From positions 62,001 to 126,000 of the forward strand of contig JAHDVP010000012.1 in the NCBI GenBank assembly GCA_023384575.1: DNA of 64,000 nt, read 5' to 3'. The notes beneath the pieces were generated by a model. The model searched no databases, was not told the DNA's origin, and was given only the letters and a program-made list of their open reading frames with translations. Positions 41,471 through 51,700 of the stretch are shown piece after piece (position 1 is the stretch's first letter; each line of letters begins with the position of its first letter). The stretch comes from Acidobacteriota bacterium. GTDB lineage: Bacteria; Acidobacteriota; Vicinamibacteria; Vicinamibacterales; JAFNAJ01. The position numbers and the translations under genes are program-made.

Positions 41471-44059
41471 ATGACGACCCAGGGGCGCAGACGGGGGACG
41501 ACTCCGGGCTGGCGGTCGCACTTCCGACTGGTGGCACCTGTTGTCGTGGCGACAGCCTGTATCGCGCTGTCGGCCCGGCCGACCTGCGCTCAGGACGCGG
41601 TCGACACGCAGGCGGCGGCGCCCGCCGACCTCGCCAGCGCGCTCGAGCACCTCGCCCGCGGCCGACTTGACGACGCGCTCGGCCTGGCGGCCGCGCTCGA
41701 CGCGCCGAGTCGCGGGTTCGTGGAGGGGCGCGTCGCGGTCGTGCGCGGTCGGTACCAGGACGCCGAACGCCTGCTCCGGGTCGCCGCCGAGGCCGACCCG
41801 GCTGGCGAGGCTGGCCTCGAACTGGGCCTGTTCCTTCACACCATGGGCCGCCGCGACGAGGCCGTGGAATGGCTCGCCGCCGTGGTCGAAGGCCTGCCCG
41901 ACCTCGAGAGCGCCAACGCCATGGTGCGTGCGGCACGCGCGGCCCGTGCCCTCGGCCAGTTCCGGATGGCCAACGGCCTGTTCCGCCAGGCGCTCGCGTT
42001 GGAGCCGGAGTCGGCTTCGGTCAACCTGCACTGGGGAGAGCTCCTGCTCGAGAAGTACAACCGGCCGGAGGCCCGCCGGTCGTTCGAGGCGGCCCTCGAG
42101 GTTGCGCCCGACCTGGCGCGTGCCCATCTCGGGCTGGCGCGCGTGCTGGCCGGCGAGAACCCCCCGGCCGCGTCGGCGGCCGCGCGGCGCGCGCTCGACA
42201 TCGACCCGACGCTGGCGGCGGCTCACGTCTTCCTCGCCGAACAGGCCCTCGACCGCCGCGAGGCCACCGCGGCGCACGAGGCCATCGCGAAGGCCCTCGA
42301 GATCAACCCGAACCACCTCGACGCCCGTTCGCTCGTCGCTGTCGTGGCCTGGCTCGAGGATCGCGTCGTGGACTTCGATCGCGAGGTCGAGCAGGTGCTC
42401 GCGCTCAACCCGCTCCACGGCGAGGTGTTCCGGGCCGCCGGCCGGCACGCCGCGAGCCGCTATCGCTTCGAGGAGGCCGCCGCCCTCGTCCGGCGCGCCC
42501 TCGACGTCGATCCGTCGAACACGAGGGCGCGCGCCGATCTCGGCCTGCACCTGCTGCGCACCGGCGACGAGGAGGAAGCGCGCCAGGCGCTCGACGAGGC
42601 GTTCCAGGCCGATCCCTACGACGTCGTCACGTTCAACCTGCTGGCGATGTTCGACACGCTGCAGACGTTCGAGGTCATCGAGGACGCCGACCTCGTGGTC
42701 AAGCTGCATCCCGATGAGGCCCCGGTGCTGCGCGAGCACGTCGTCCCGCTGGCGCGTGCGGCCCTCGACGATCTGTCGGCGCGGTACGGCATCACGCCCC
42801 GGGGGCCTGTGCTCGTCGAGGTCTTTCCGCGCCACGACGACTTCGCCGTGCGCACACTCGGCCTGCCCGGCATGATCGGGGCGCTCGGCGCGTGCTTCGG
42901 TCGCGTCGTCACGATGGACTCGCCGCGAGCCCGGCCGCCGGGCACGTTCAACTGGGCGGCCACGCTCTGGCACGAGCTCGCGCACGTCGTCACCCTTCAG
43001 CTGTCGAACCAGCGGGTACCGCGTTGGCTGACCGAGGGGCTCTCGGTGCTCGAGGAGCGCCGGGCGCGCGCCGAGTGGGGCCGTGAGTCGGAGTTCGACT
43101 TCGTCGAGGCGATGAGGCGTGGCGCCGTCCTGCCGCTCTCGCAGCTGAACGCGGGGTTCTCGGACCCGACGACGATCTCGCTCGCCTACTTCCAGGCATC
43201 GCTCGTGGCCGAGCACATCGTCGAGCACCACGGCGAGGCGGCGATTCGTCGGCTGCTGCAGGCGTATGGTCGCGGTCTCGACGACGCGGCGGTGTTCTCG
43301 GAGGTGCTCGGGGGTGAGTTCGAGACGCTCCAGGCGAGTTTCGATCGCTTCCTCGAGGCGCGCTACGGTGCGATGCGCCGCGCGCTCGACACGCCGGACG
43401 CGCTCGCCCGGCAGGTCGCCGGCGCCGACGTCGAGACGCTGTCGCGTCTCGATGCCGAGCACCCCGGCAGCTTCCGCGTGCTGGTCGCTCTCGGCGAAGC
43501 CCGGTCGGCAGCTGGCGACGCCGAAGGCGCCCTCGATGCCTGGCGTCGTGCCGCGGCGCTCGTCCCCGTCGCAACGGGAGAGGCGAGCCCCCGCGTCGCC
43601 GCGGCGGAGCTCGCGGCCCTGCTGGGTGATCCCGCGACCGCCGCCTCGGAGCTCGAGGCGGCCCTCCACCACCACCACACCGGCCTGCCGCTCGTGCGGC
43701 GCCTGGCGGAACTGGCCGCGCAGGCAGACGACGACGCGAGGCGACGCACGGCAGCCGAGCGCCTGATCGCGATCGACCCCTTCGATGCCACGGCCTACAC
43801 CACGCTCGGTCGGCTCTCGCTCCGGGCGGGCGAGGCCGATGCGGCCGTCCGCCAGTTCCGGCTGGCCCTGACGGCCGGCGTGACCGACACGGTCAGCGCC
43901 CGCACGGATCTCGCCGAAGGGCTCCTGCTGGCGGGGCGCGCCTCGGACGCGAAGCGTGAGGTGATCGGGGCGCTGGAGTCGGCGCCTCGGTACGAACGCG
44001 GCCTCGAGCTTCTGCTGCGCATCGTCGACGACGCGGCGATCGAGCAGGGACGCCGATGA
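41471..44059 (+). CDS. Exported TPR protein with a peptidase-MA-like gluzincin domain
   Basis: An 862-residue protein with a signal peptide (about 16-40, LVAPVVVATACIALSARPTCAQ, cited in part). Roughly ten TPR units fill residues 50-400 (for example FRQALALEPESASVNLHWGELLLE). A metallopeptidase-MA-like domain holds HELAHVVT (about residues 500-508) and a downstream glutamate region (EGLSVLEER). Further TPRs lie at about 660-860. It would act at the cell surface or periplasm as a scaffold or protease. It is the first gene of an eight-gene operon and overlaps the next gene by 4 bp. Confidence 0.9.
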   Translation: MTTQGRRRGTTPGWRSHFRLVAPVVVATACIALSARPTCAQDAVDTQAAAPADLASALEHLARGRLDDALGLAAALDAPSRGFVEGRVAVVRGRYQDAERLLRVAAEADPAGEAGLELGLFLHTMGRRDEAVEWLAAVVEGLPDLESANAMVRAARAARALGQFRMANGLFRQALALEPESASVNLHWGELLLEKYNRPEARRSFEAALEVAPDLARAHLGLARVLAGENPPAASAAARRALDIDPTLAAAHVFLAEQALDRREATAAHEAIAKALEINPNHLDARSLVAVVAWLEDRVVDFDREVEQVLALNPLHGEVFRAAGRHAASRYRFEEAAALVRRALDVDPSNTRARADLGLHLLRTGDEEEARQALDEAFQADPYDVVTFNLLAMFDTLQTFEVIEDADLVVKLHPDEAPVLREHVVPLARAALDDLSARYGITPRGPVLVEVFPRHDDFAVRTLGLPGMIGALGACFGRVVTMDSPRARPPGTFNWAATLWHELAHVVTLQLSNQRVPRWLTEGLSVLEERRARAEWGRESEFDFVEAMRRGAVLPLSQLNAGFSDPTTISLAYFQASLVAEHIVEHHGEAAIRRLLQAYGRGLDDAAVFSEVLGGEFETLQASFDRFLEARYGAMRRALDTPDALARQVAGADVETLSRLDAEHPGSFRVLVALGEARSAAGDAEGALDAWRRAAALVPVATGEASPRVAAAELAALLGDPATAASELEAALHHHHTGLPLVRRLAELAAQADDDARRRTAAERLIAIDPFDATAYTTLGRLSLRAGEADAAVRQFRLALTAGVTDTVSARTDLAEGLLLAGRASDAKREVIGALESAPRYERGLELLLRIVDDAAIEQGRR

Positions 44060-44877
44060 GCGAGAGGCCCCCGTCCGTCGTTCGGCGCGCGCGGTGGGCG
44101 TTGCTGTGGGCCGTTGGCGCCGCGGTCGTGGCCGGCTCCGGACTGCTGGTCGCGCCGCTCGCCGATGCGCAGATCGCGCGCGCGGCCGACAGCCGGTTCG
44201 CGGGCCTCGAGTGGACGTTCGTCCGCATTCGGTACAGCTCGTGGAATACCGAGGGCTTCCGCGCGCGCTACTGGAGCGACCCGTGGGCGATCGACGGACC
44301 CGCGGCCGAGCAGAACCTCTCGCGTCGCGTCGGGAGCGTGACGTCGATTCAGGTGAACGAACCCATCGTGCTCACGATCGAGGATCCCGAGCTCTGGAAG
44401 TACCCGTGGATCTACTTCGTGGAGCCGGGCAACCTGCAGCTGACCGAGGCCGAAGTGCCGATCCTGCGGGAGTTCCTGCTGCGCGGCGGCGTCGCGGTGT
44501 TCGACGACTTCCACGGCCAGTTCGAGTGGAGCGTGCTCGAGAAGGAACTGAAGCGCGTGTTCCCCGATCGGGCGATCGTCGAGATGACGGCGGACCATCC
44601 CGTCTTCCGGTGTTTCTATCAGCTCGACCGGTATCCGCAGATCCCGGGCCTCGGGTCGTTCTTCCGCGGGCGCACGTGGGAGAAGGGCGGGTTCGAGGCG
44701 GGCCTCTTCACCATCTACGACGATGGCGGCCGACCCATGGTGTACATCAACTTCAACACCGACATGGGTGACGGCTGGGAGTGGTCCAACGCCGAGGAGT
44801 ACCCTGGCTACATCCAGTACACCGCGGAGGCCTACCGGATGATCATCAACGAGATCGTCTACGCGCTCACGCACTGA
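44056..44877 (+). CDS. DUF4159 protein
   Basis: A 273-residue protein with a signal peptide or anchor (RWALLWAVGAAVVAGSGLLVAPLADA, cited in part). The DUF4159 core shows EWTFVRIRYSSW, NEPIVLTIEDPELWKYPWIYFVEPG, FLLRGGVAVFDDFHG and VYINFNTDMGDGWEW (each cited in part). The fold is related to GATase1-like ThuA proteins. Function is unknown, but DUF4159 genes recur beside MoxR/DUF58/VWA genes. ATGA overlap with the upstream TPR gene indicates tight translational coupling. Confidence 0.92.
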   Translation: MSERPPSVVRRARWALLWAVGAAVVAGSGLLVAPLADAQIARAADSRFAGLEWTFVRIRYSSWNTEGFRARYWSDPWAIDGPAAEQNLSRRVGSVTSIQVNEPIVLTIEDPELWKYPWIYFVEPGNLQLTEAEVPILREFLLRGGVAVFDDFHGQFEWSVLEKELKRVFPDRAIVEMTADHPVFRCFYQLDRYPQIPGLGSFFRGRTWEKGGFEAGLFTIYDDGGRPMVYINFNTDMGDGWEWSNAEEYPGYIQYTAEAYRMIINEIVYALTH

Positions 44878-44900
44878 GGCGTGAGCTGAGGAACGCACGC

Positions 44901-45911
44901 ATGGCATCGACCACGGAACGTCCGGCCGCCGAGCTCGTCGCGCGTGTGGCCGAGGGGCGCCAGAGCCTCCTCGCGGAGCTGCGCAAGGTGATCGTCGGCC
45001 AGGACGAGGTCATCGAGCAGGTGCTGGCGGCCCTGTTCACCGGTGGCCACTGCCTCATCACCGGCGTGCCGGGACTGGCGAAGACCCTGCTCGTCAAGAC
45101 GCTGGCCGACGTGCTCGACCTGACGTTCAAGCGCATCCAGTTCACGCCCGACCTGATGCCCTCCGACATCACGGGCACCGAGATCCTCGACGAGCAGGGA
45201 GGCGCCCGCAGTCTGCGCTTCGTCAGGGGGCCCGTCTTCGCGCAGATCGTCCTCGCCGACGAGATCAACCGGACCCCGCCGAAGACGCAGGCCGCGCTGC
45301 TCGAAGCCATGCAGGAACGCCACGTCACCGCGTCGGGACGGACCTACGCGCTCGACCCGCCGTTCTTCGTGCTCGCGACGCAGAACCCGATCGAGCTCGA
45401 AGGCACGTATCCGCTGCCGGAGGCCCAGCTCGATCGGTTCATGCTGAACGTCGTGATGACCTACCTCCCCGAGGACGAAGAGGTACGCGTCGTGACCCAG
45501 ACGACCGGCGCCGAGCAGGCCGCCCCGCGGCGCGTGCTCTCGGGCGACGACATCCTCGCGTTCCAGCGGGTCGTGAGGCAGGTCGTGGTGTCCGAGGACG
45601 TGGCGCGCTACGCCGTGCGCCTGGTCGGCGCCTCGCGGCCCGGCCGGCCCGGCGGCTTCGACTTCGTCGACAAGTGGGTGAAGTGGGGAGCGGGTCTGCG
45701 CGCCTCGCAGGCGCTGATCCTCGGGGGCAAGGCGCGGGCCCTGATGCGCGGCCGGTTCGCGGTGTCGGTGGGCGACGTTCGGGCGCTCGCGCACGCCACG
45801 CTCCGTCATCGGGTGATGACGAATTTCTACGCCGAGTCCGAACGCATCGATCCCGATGCCATCGTGACGCGGTTGCTCGACGCGGTCCCGGCACCGCAGA
45901 GCGGCATGTGA
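44901..45911 (+). CDS. MoxR-family AAA+ ATPase
   Basis: A 336-residue MoxR chaperone ATPase with Walker A GVPGLAKT, Walker B LADEINRTPPKTQAALLEAM, sensor 1 FVLATQNPIELEGTYPLPEAQLDRF (cited in part) and a C-terminal lid. MoxR proteins work with VWA-domain partners to mature or insert metal cofactors or assemble complexes. The ATG is preceded by TGAGGA. It is followed 2 bp later by a DUF58 gene, the standard partner. Confidence 0.96.
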   Translation: MASTTERPAAELVARVAEGRQSLLAELRKVIVGQDEVIEQVLAALFTGGHCLITGVPGLAKTLLVKTLADVLDLTFKRIQFTPDLMPSDITGTEILDEQGGARSLRFVRGPVFAQIVLADEINRTPPKTQAALLEAMQERHVTASGRTYALDPPFFVLATQNPIELEGTYPLPEAQLDRFMLNVVMTYLPEDEEVRVVTQTTGAEQAAPRRVLSGDDILAFQRVVRQVVVSEDVARYAVRLVGASRPGRPGGFDFVDKWVKWGAGLRASQALILGGKARALMRGRFAVSVGDVRALAHATLRHRVMTNFYAESERIDPDAIVTRLLDAVPAPQSGM

Positions 45912-45913
45912 CG

Positions 45914-46822
45914 ATGAACGCGAGCGCCCCGGCCAGCGCCAGCCGATTCCTCGATCCGGCCGTCATCGCGCGGATGGGCACGATGGAGCTGCGGGCGAGG
46001 ACCATCGTGGAGGGCTTCCTACAGGGGCTGCACCGCAGCCCGTTCCGGGGCTTCTCCGTCGAGTTCGCCGAGTACCGGCAGTACATGCCGGGCGACGATC
46101 TGTCGACGATCGACTGGAAGGTCTTCGCGCGCACCGACCGCCACGTCGTGAAGAAGTTCGAACAGGAGACGAACCTCCCCTGCCATCTGCTCGTCGACGC
46201 GAGCGCGTCGATGGCGTACGGGTCGCGCGGCCTCTCGAAGCTGCAGTACGCGTCCTACCTCGCGGCGGCGCTGGCGTGGCTGCTGGTGCGCCAGCGTGAC
46301 GCGGTCGGGCTCATGGCCTTCGGCGCCGATGTCGTCGCCGAGCTGCCGGCACGATCGCGTCCCGGCCACCTGCGCCGCCTGCTCGTCGAGCTCGAACGGC
46401 TGCGTCCGGCCGACCGATCGAACCTGGCGCGGCCGCTCCACCGGCTCGCGGAGCGCCTCACGCGACGCGGCCTCGTGGTGGTGATCTCCGACCTGCTCGA
46501 CGAACCGGACGGCGTCGTCGCCGGCCTCAGGCACGTCCGCTTCCGCGGCATGGAGGTGGTCGTCTTTCAGGTGCTCGACGCTGCGGAGCTGACGTTTCCG
46601 TTCGATCGCTCGACCCGGTTCCGCGATCTCGAATCGGGCGACGAGATCCTCACGAGCCCGGACACCGTGCGTGCCGAGTACCTGCGCGAGATGTCCGCGC
46701 TGACGGCACGCTACGCGCGCGACCTGCGAGGGTCGGGCATCGACTACCACCAGGTCGATACGTCGATGCCGCTCGACGTGGCGTTGCTCGAGTACCTCGA
46801 CGCTCGAGGGCGGGCCATCTAG
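45914..46822 (+). CDS. DUF58 (VWA-related) protein
   Basis: A 302-residue cytoplasmic protein with the DUF58 hallmark FRGFSVEFAEYRQYMPGDDLSTIDWKVFARTD (cited in part). A VWA-like core follows with a MIDAS DxSxS in LLVDASASMAYG. It typically pairs with a MoxR ATPase and binds its clients via the MIDAS metal. ATG 45914 lies just after the MoxR stop codon; a GTG at 45908 is also in frame. Confidence 0.95.
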   Translation: MNASAPASASRFLDPAVIARMGTMELRARTIVEGFLQGLHRSPFRGFSVEFAEYRQYMPGDDLSTIDWKVFARTDRHVVKKFEQETNLPCHLLVDASASMAYGSRGLSKLQYASYLAAALAWLLVRQRDAVGLMAFGADVVAELPARSRPGHLRRLLVELERLRPADRSNLARPLHRLAERLTRRGLVVVISDLLDEPDGVVAGLRHVRFRGMEVVVFQVLDAAELTFPFDRSTRFRDLESGDEILTSPDTVRAEYLREMSALTARYARDLRGSGIDYHQVDTSMPLDVALLEYLDARGRAI

Positions 46823-46831
46823 GAGCCGAAG

Positions 46832-48736
46832 GTGCCAGGGCTGTCGCTGCTCTCACCGTGGTTCCTCGCCGGCCTGCTCGCGGTGGCGGTGCCGTTCGTG
46901 CTGCACCTGTTCGCCCGCGAGGCGGCGCCCACGGTCCATTTCAGCGCGGTGCGGTTCATTCGCCGGGCGCCGGTCGAGCAGACCCGGCGGCGGCGCGTGA
47001 GCGACCCGCTGCTGCTCGTGTTGCGGATGGCCGCGCTCGCGCTGCTCGCCTTCGCGTTCGCCCGCCCGTTGCTCCCCGGGAGCGCCGCCCTGGTGCCCGC
47101 CACCATCGTCGCGGTCGACCGCTCGCTCAGCGTGTCGGGGCCCGCCGAGTGGCAGGCGGTGCTCGAGACCGCCCGCACGGCCATCGACCTCGCTCCGGCT
47201 GGAGGGGCGGTGGGCCTGCTCGCCTTCGACGACCGCGCCGACGTCGTGCTCGCCCCGGGGCACGACCGTTCTGCCGTCGCCGCGGCGCTCGACCGCCTCG
47301 AACCGACCGCAGGAGGAGCGGACGCCGGCGTCGCGCTGACTCGCGCGGTCGACCTGCTCGAGGGTCGCGGCGGCCGCGTCGTCGTCGTCTCCGACCTGCA
47401 GCGGTCGGCCCGCCGGGCCGACGTCGTGGCCGTGGTACCCGGGTCGGTGGCCGTCGAGGTGATGGCCGTCGCTCCCGCGTCGTCCAACCTTGCGATCCGA
47501 TCGGTGACGCGCGAGCCGCGCGGCACGAGCGTGATCGTCGTCAACCATGGGTCGACGCCGCGGTCGACTCAGGTATCGCTGGACGTCGACGGCCGCACGC
47601 TCGACGAGCTGCCGATCGAGCTCGACCCGGGCGCAGCGCGCGAGGTGCTCTTCACGGCCGACCTGCCCGGCGAGGGCGTGGCGATCGCGAGGGTCCGCGA
47701 CGGCGAGGGCCCCACCTTCGACGACGTGCGCTACCACGTGCTCGATCCACGGCCGCCCTTGCGTGCGGGCATCGTCACGGCGGCCGATGCCGCGCCGGAG
47801 GCGAGCCTGTACCTCGAACGCGCGCTTCGCGTGGCCAGCACCGATGTCGAAGTCGACGTCGCGGTCGTACCAGCCGCCGACCCGAGCCTCGACGAGGCCG
47901 GGGTGTTCGACGACCTGGCGGCGGTGATCCTGACGGGCACCCGGGGGCTCGACCGGCGCGCCCGCGACCGCATCGCGGCCTTCGTCCGCGAGGGCGGCGG
48001 CCTGCTGATCGTGGCCGGGCCCGATACCGAGCCGGGCGTCGTCGGCGACCTCTTCGGCTCCGACCTGCGCCTCGACCTCGAGGCCGCCCCGCCCGGCGCG
48101 TGGCCGGCCACGTTCGCCGCCTCCGAGATTCGCCACCCCATCTTCTCGGCCATGGGGCCGTACGTCGCCCACCTGGCCGACGTCCGCGTGGACGGCGGGC
48201 TCCGGATCGTGCCGGGGGACGGATGGCGCACCATCGCCCGGTTCACCAACGACCACGCGGCGGTCGCCGAGGCGACGTTTGGCGAGGGGCGCGTCATCGT
48301 GTTCGCGTCCGACCTGGGGCTGGCCTGGAACGCCTGGCCGGTGCATCCCACGTTCCTGCCCTGGCTGCACGAGACCGTGAGCTATCTGGCCGCCGGGGCC
48401 GCGTTGCCCGCGGCCGTGGTCGTGGCGGACGTGCCGGAAGGCGTGGCGCGCGTGCCGGGGACGTTCGAAACGGGCACGCCCCGCCAGCGCGTGGCCGTGA
48501 ACGTCGATCCGCGCGATTCGTCGATCGACGTGGACGACGAGGCCGGGTTCCTCGCGCGCGTGCGGTTCGAGGTGGTCGATGACCAGAGGGTGACCGCGCT
48601 GGCCTCCATGGCCCGCGAGGCCGACCAGAGCCTGTGGCGGCTCGTCGTCCTGGTGGTCATGGGCCTGCTCGTCGTGGAGGGGCTGCTGGCATCGCGCGCC
48701 CGCAGCAGCGCCGTGGCCCCCGAGTCCGGAGACTGA
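46832..48736 (+). CDS. BatA-type membrane protein with VWA domain
   Basis: A 634-residue protein. The N-terminal BatA domain has two membrane helices (PWFLAGLLAVAVPFVLHLF; LLLVLRMAALALLAFAFARPLLPG) and the typical VHFSAVRFIRR link. A VWA domain with MIDAS DRSLS (VAVDRSLSVSG) spans about 85-215, then beta-rich and GATase-like segments (VILTGTRGLDRRARDRIAAFVREGGGLLIVAGP, cited in part). A final membrane helix (LWRLVVLVVMGLLVVEGLLA) closes it. The GTG start is preceded by TAGGAG. It is a likely periplasm-facing partner of the MoxR-DUF58 complex. Confidence 0.93.
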   Translation: MPGLSLLSPWFLAGLLAVAVPFVLHLFAREAAPTVHFSAVRFIRRAPVEQTRRRRVSDPLLLVLRMAALALLAFAFARPLLPGSAALVPATIVAVDRSLSVSGPAEWQAVLETARTAIDLAPAGGAVGLLAFDDRADVVLAPGHDRSAVAAALDRLEPTAGGADAGVALTRAVDLLEGRGGRVVVVSDLQRSARRADVVAVVPGSVAVEVMAVAPASSNLAIRSVTREPRGTSVIVVNHGSTPRSTQVSLDVDGRTLDELPIELDPGAAREVLFTADLPGEGVAIARVRDGEGPTFDDVRYHVLDPRPPLRAGIVTAADAAPEASLYLERALRVASTDVEVDVAVVPAADPSLDEAGVFDDLAAVILTGTRGLDRRARDRIAAFVREGGGLLIVAGPDTEPGVVGDLFGSDLRLDLEAAPPGAWPATFAASEIRHPIFSAMGPYVAHLADVRVDGGLRIVPGDGWRTIARFTNDHAAVAEATFGEGRVIVFASDLGLAWNAWPVHPTFLPWLHETVSYLAAGAALPAAVVVADVPEGVARVPGTFETGTPRQRVAVNVDPRDSSIDVDDEAGFLARVRFEVVDDQRVTALASMAREADQSLWRLVVLVVMGLLVVEGLLASRARSSAVAPESGD

Positions 48737-48742
48737 CGTGGC

Positions 48743-51700
48743 ATGATCGAGACGACTGACGGCGGGTTCGATTCGGCACGCGACGAGCAGCGGCTGCTGG
48801 CGGTCATCCGGCGGGTCCGGCACCGCTGGTTCCTGCTCGAGTGGCTTCGTGTGCTCGCGTGGGCCGCGCTCGCCGCTTCGGCCGCCCTCGGGTCGGCCGC
48901 CGCCCTCGGCGGCCTGCTCGACCTCGGGGGCGAGGGACGGGCGCTCCTCGTGACGGCTGCCGCCGCGATCGTCCTGGCCGTGGTCGTAGGCGTCGCATGG
49001 CCGTTACGGCGCCGTCCAACCGACAGACAGGTGGCGCGGTTCCTCGAGGAACGCCTGCCCGAACTCGAAGACGGCCTGGCCAGCGCCGTAGGAGCCGACG
49101 CCAGCACCCGCCGGCTCGCGCTGTTCGCCCCGCTGCTGCACGAGGCCGCCCGGCGCGCCGAGGACGTCGATCTCAACCGGGTCGTCCCGTCCGAGATCCT
49201 GAGACGAGGCGCCCTGCGGGCCGCGGCGGCGGGCATCGCGCTCGCCATCACCCTCGCCATCGCCTGGGCCCCACTCTCGCTCGCCCTCCGCGTGGCCCGC
49301 GCCTACGTCATGCCGCCGAACATCGAGGTGGTCGTCGCCCCCGGGGAGGTCGCCGTGGTCGCGGGCGAACCCGTGGCGGTTGAGGCGCGCGTCGTCGGGT
49401 GGCCTTTGGGCGTCACCCTCGGCGAGGTCACATTGGAGGTGGACGATCCACGGGGGGGAGCGGTCGCGCGGCTGCCGATGACGGCCGGCGCCGACGACCG
49501 GTTCCGCGCCGAGATCCCGCGGGTCGTGCACGACCTCGTCTACCGGGTCCGCGTCTCTCGACACGCCTCTCGATCCTTCTCGGTCACCGCCCGCTTTCCG
49601 CCGGCCGTCGAACGTATCGACGTGCACTACGAGTACCCGGCCTTCTCCGGCCTCGCACCGCGTATCGACCAGGATGGCGGTGACATCTACGCGCCGGCCG
49701 GCACCCGGGTCAGGCTGCACGTTACGACCGACCGCCCCGTCGTCGCCGGGACGCTCGCGCTCGCGGGCGGCGTCAGGCTCGACGGAACGCCGCTCGGTCC
49801 TCGGGAGTTCGAGGTGCGCGTGCTCGTCGAACGCGACGACGCCTACCGCGTGGCCCTCGTTGACGCAACGGGACTGTCCAGCCGCGACGGACTCGAGTAC
49901 TTCATCCGCACGCTCGACGATCGTCCGCCCGACGTGAGGATCCTGCGCCCGGCGGGCGACCAGAAGGTCACGCGGCTCGAGGAGGTGGTCATCGAGGCCC
50001 GCGCCGACGACGACTATGGCATCAGCCGGTTCGAACTGGTGTACGGGGCGAGTGGCGGGACCGAACGCGTCGTGCCCCTCGGGGGACGCTCCGGCACCTC
50101 GACCACCGGCCGTCACGTCCTGCACATCGAAGATCTCGACGTGCGGCCCGGTGACTTCGTGACCTACTACGCGCGCGCCTGGGACGTCGGCCGCGGCAAG
50201 CGTCCGACCGAATCACGAAGTGACATCTTCTTTCTCGAGATTCGGCCGTTCAACGAGGAGTTCGAAGCCGTCACGAGCCAGGCGATGATGGGCGGCGCGA
50301 GCGGCGCGTTCGAGGATCTCGCCGCGCGCCAGAAGGACATCATCATCGCGACCTGGAAGCTCGACCGCCGCGCCGGCGCGGGGAAGTCGGCCGACGACAT
50401 CCGCGCCCTGGCCAGGGCCCAGGGCGAGCTGCGCGCGAGGGCCTCGCAGATGGCCGGGCGGATGCTGCTCGGGGGCCTCCAGGCCGACGGGCAGGGGCGC
50501 CGCGGACGAACGCGGACGCCCGACGAGCAGGCCGAGGGGGAGCCACGTCCGCCCGCCAACCCGATGATGCAGGCCGTCGAGGCCATGGCGCGCGCCGAGG
50601 CCGCGCTCGACGCGCTCTCGACCAGCGAGGCCGTGCCTCACGAGATGGAGGCCTTGAACCAGTTGCTGCGGGCCGAGGCCGACGTCCGGCGCCGGCAGGT
50701 CGGGCGGCAGCAGCAGTCGGCGCAAGGGGGCGGGCGCTCGGGAAATCAGGATCTGTCGGCCTTGTTCGACCGCGAGTTGCAGCGTCAGCAGGAGACCAAC
50801 TACGAACAGCCGCGTTCGTCGACCGAATCCCGGCCGGAGGCGGAGCAGAGCGACGCGCTCAGCCGCCTCCGCGAGCTGGCGCGCCGCCAGGACGACATCA
50901 GCCGGAGGCAGCAGGAACTCGCGCGGCGGCGCCATCAGCTGTCGGAAGACGAGATGAAGCGGCAACTCGAGCGTCTGACGCGCGAACAGCAAACCCTGCG
51001 GCGTGAGGCCGAGCAACTGGCCCAGGCGCTTGGCGAAAGCGGGGGGGCGGAGGGCTCGGGGGCGTCGGGCCAGGCACGTCCGTCCGAACGCGGACGGGGC
51101 GGCGACGACGTTCAGCGGGCCGCCGAGGCGATGGGGGCGTCGGCCGGCGACCTGCAGCGCGCGCGCGCGGACGAGGCCAGCGCCCGTGCGGGCGAGGCCG
51201 CCGATCGCCTGCGGTCGGCGGAGCGCCGACTGCAGGGCTCCCGTCCGGATGAGCGCCGCCGCGCGGCGGGCGACCTGCAACTCGAGGCGCAACAGCTCGC
51301 CGAGGCACAGCGTCGCGTCGGACGCGAGGCCGCGGCCGGCGAGGGCGCCGGGTCGACCGGCGACACGTCGCGGCGGCTGGCGGGCGAACAGGCCCGGCTC
51401 GCCGAGCGGGCCCGGCAGCTTGGCCGGGCGACGCGCGAGCTCGCCGAGGGCGCCGACGGGGCCGACGCCGACGCATTGCGGCGGGCCACCAGGGAGCTGC
51501 AGCGCGGCCAGGTGGACGAGCGCATGCAGGCAGCCGCGGAGACGCTGCGTCGCGATGCCGAGGCAGGCGGCGACGCGTCCAGTGAGGGGCGACGGCCGCT
51601 TGGCGCGACGGCGCGTGAGGTGGCGGACGCCCTCGACCGGGCGGCCCGGCAGCTCGGCGCCGCCGCCGGCCGGGACGCCGAGACCGGGCGGGTGGCCGAA

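Noticed and set aside
41189-43678. 829-codon minus-strand frame opposite the TPR gene
   Set aside because: It is a shadow of the repeated TPR coding sequence; no signal peptide, motif or promoter supports it.
46853-48823. 656-codon minus-strand frame opposite batA
   Set aside because: It has His/Arg-rich composition typical of antisense frames in GC-rich DNA, and the plus-strand gene is well supported.
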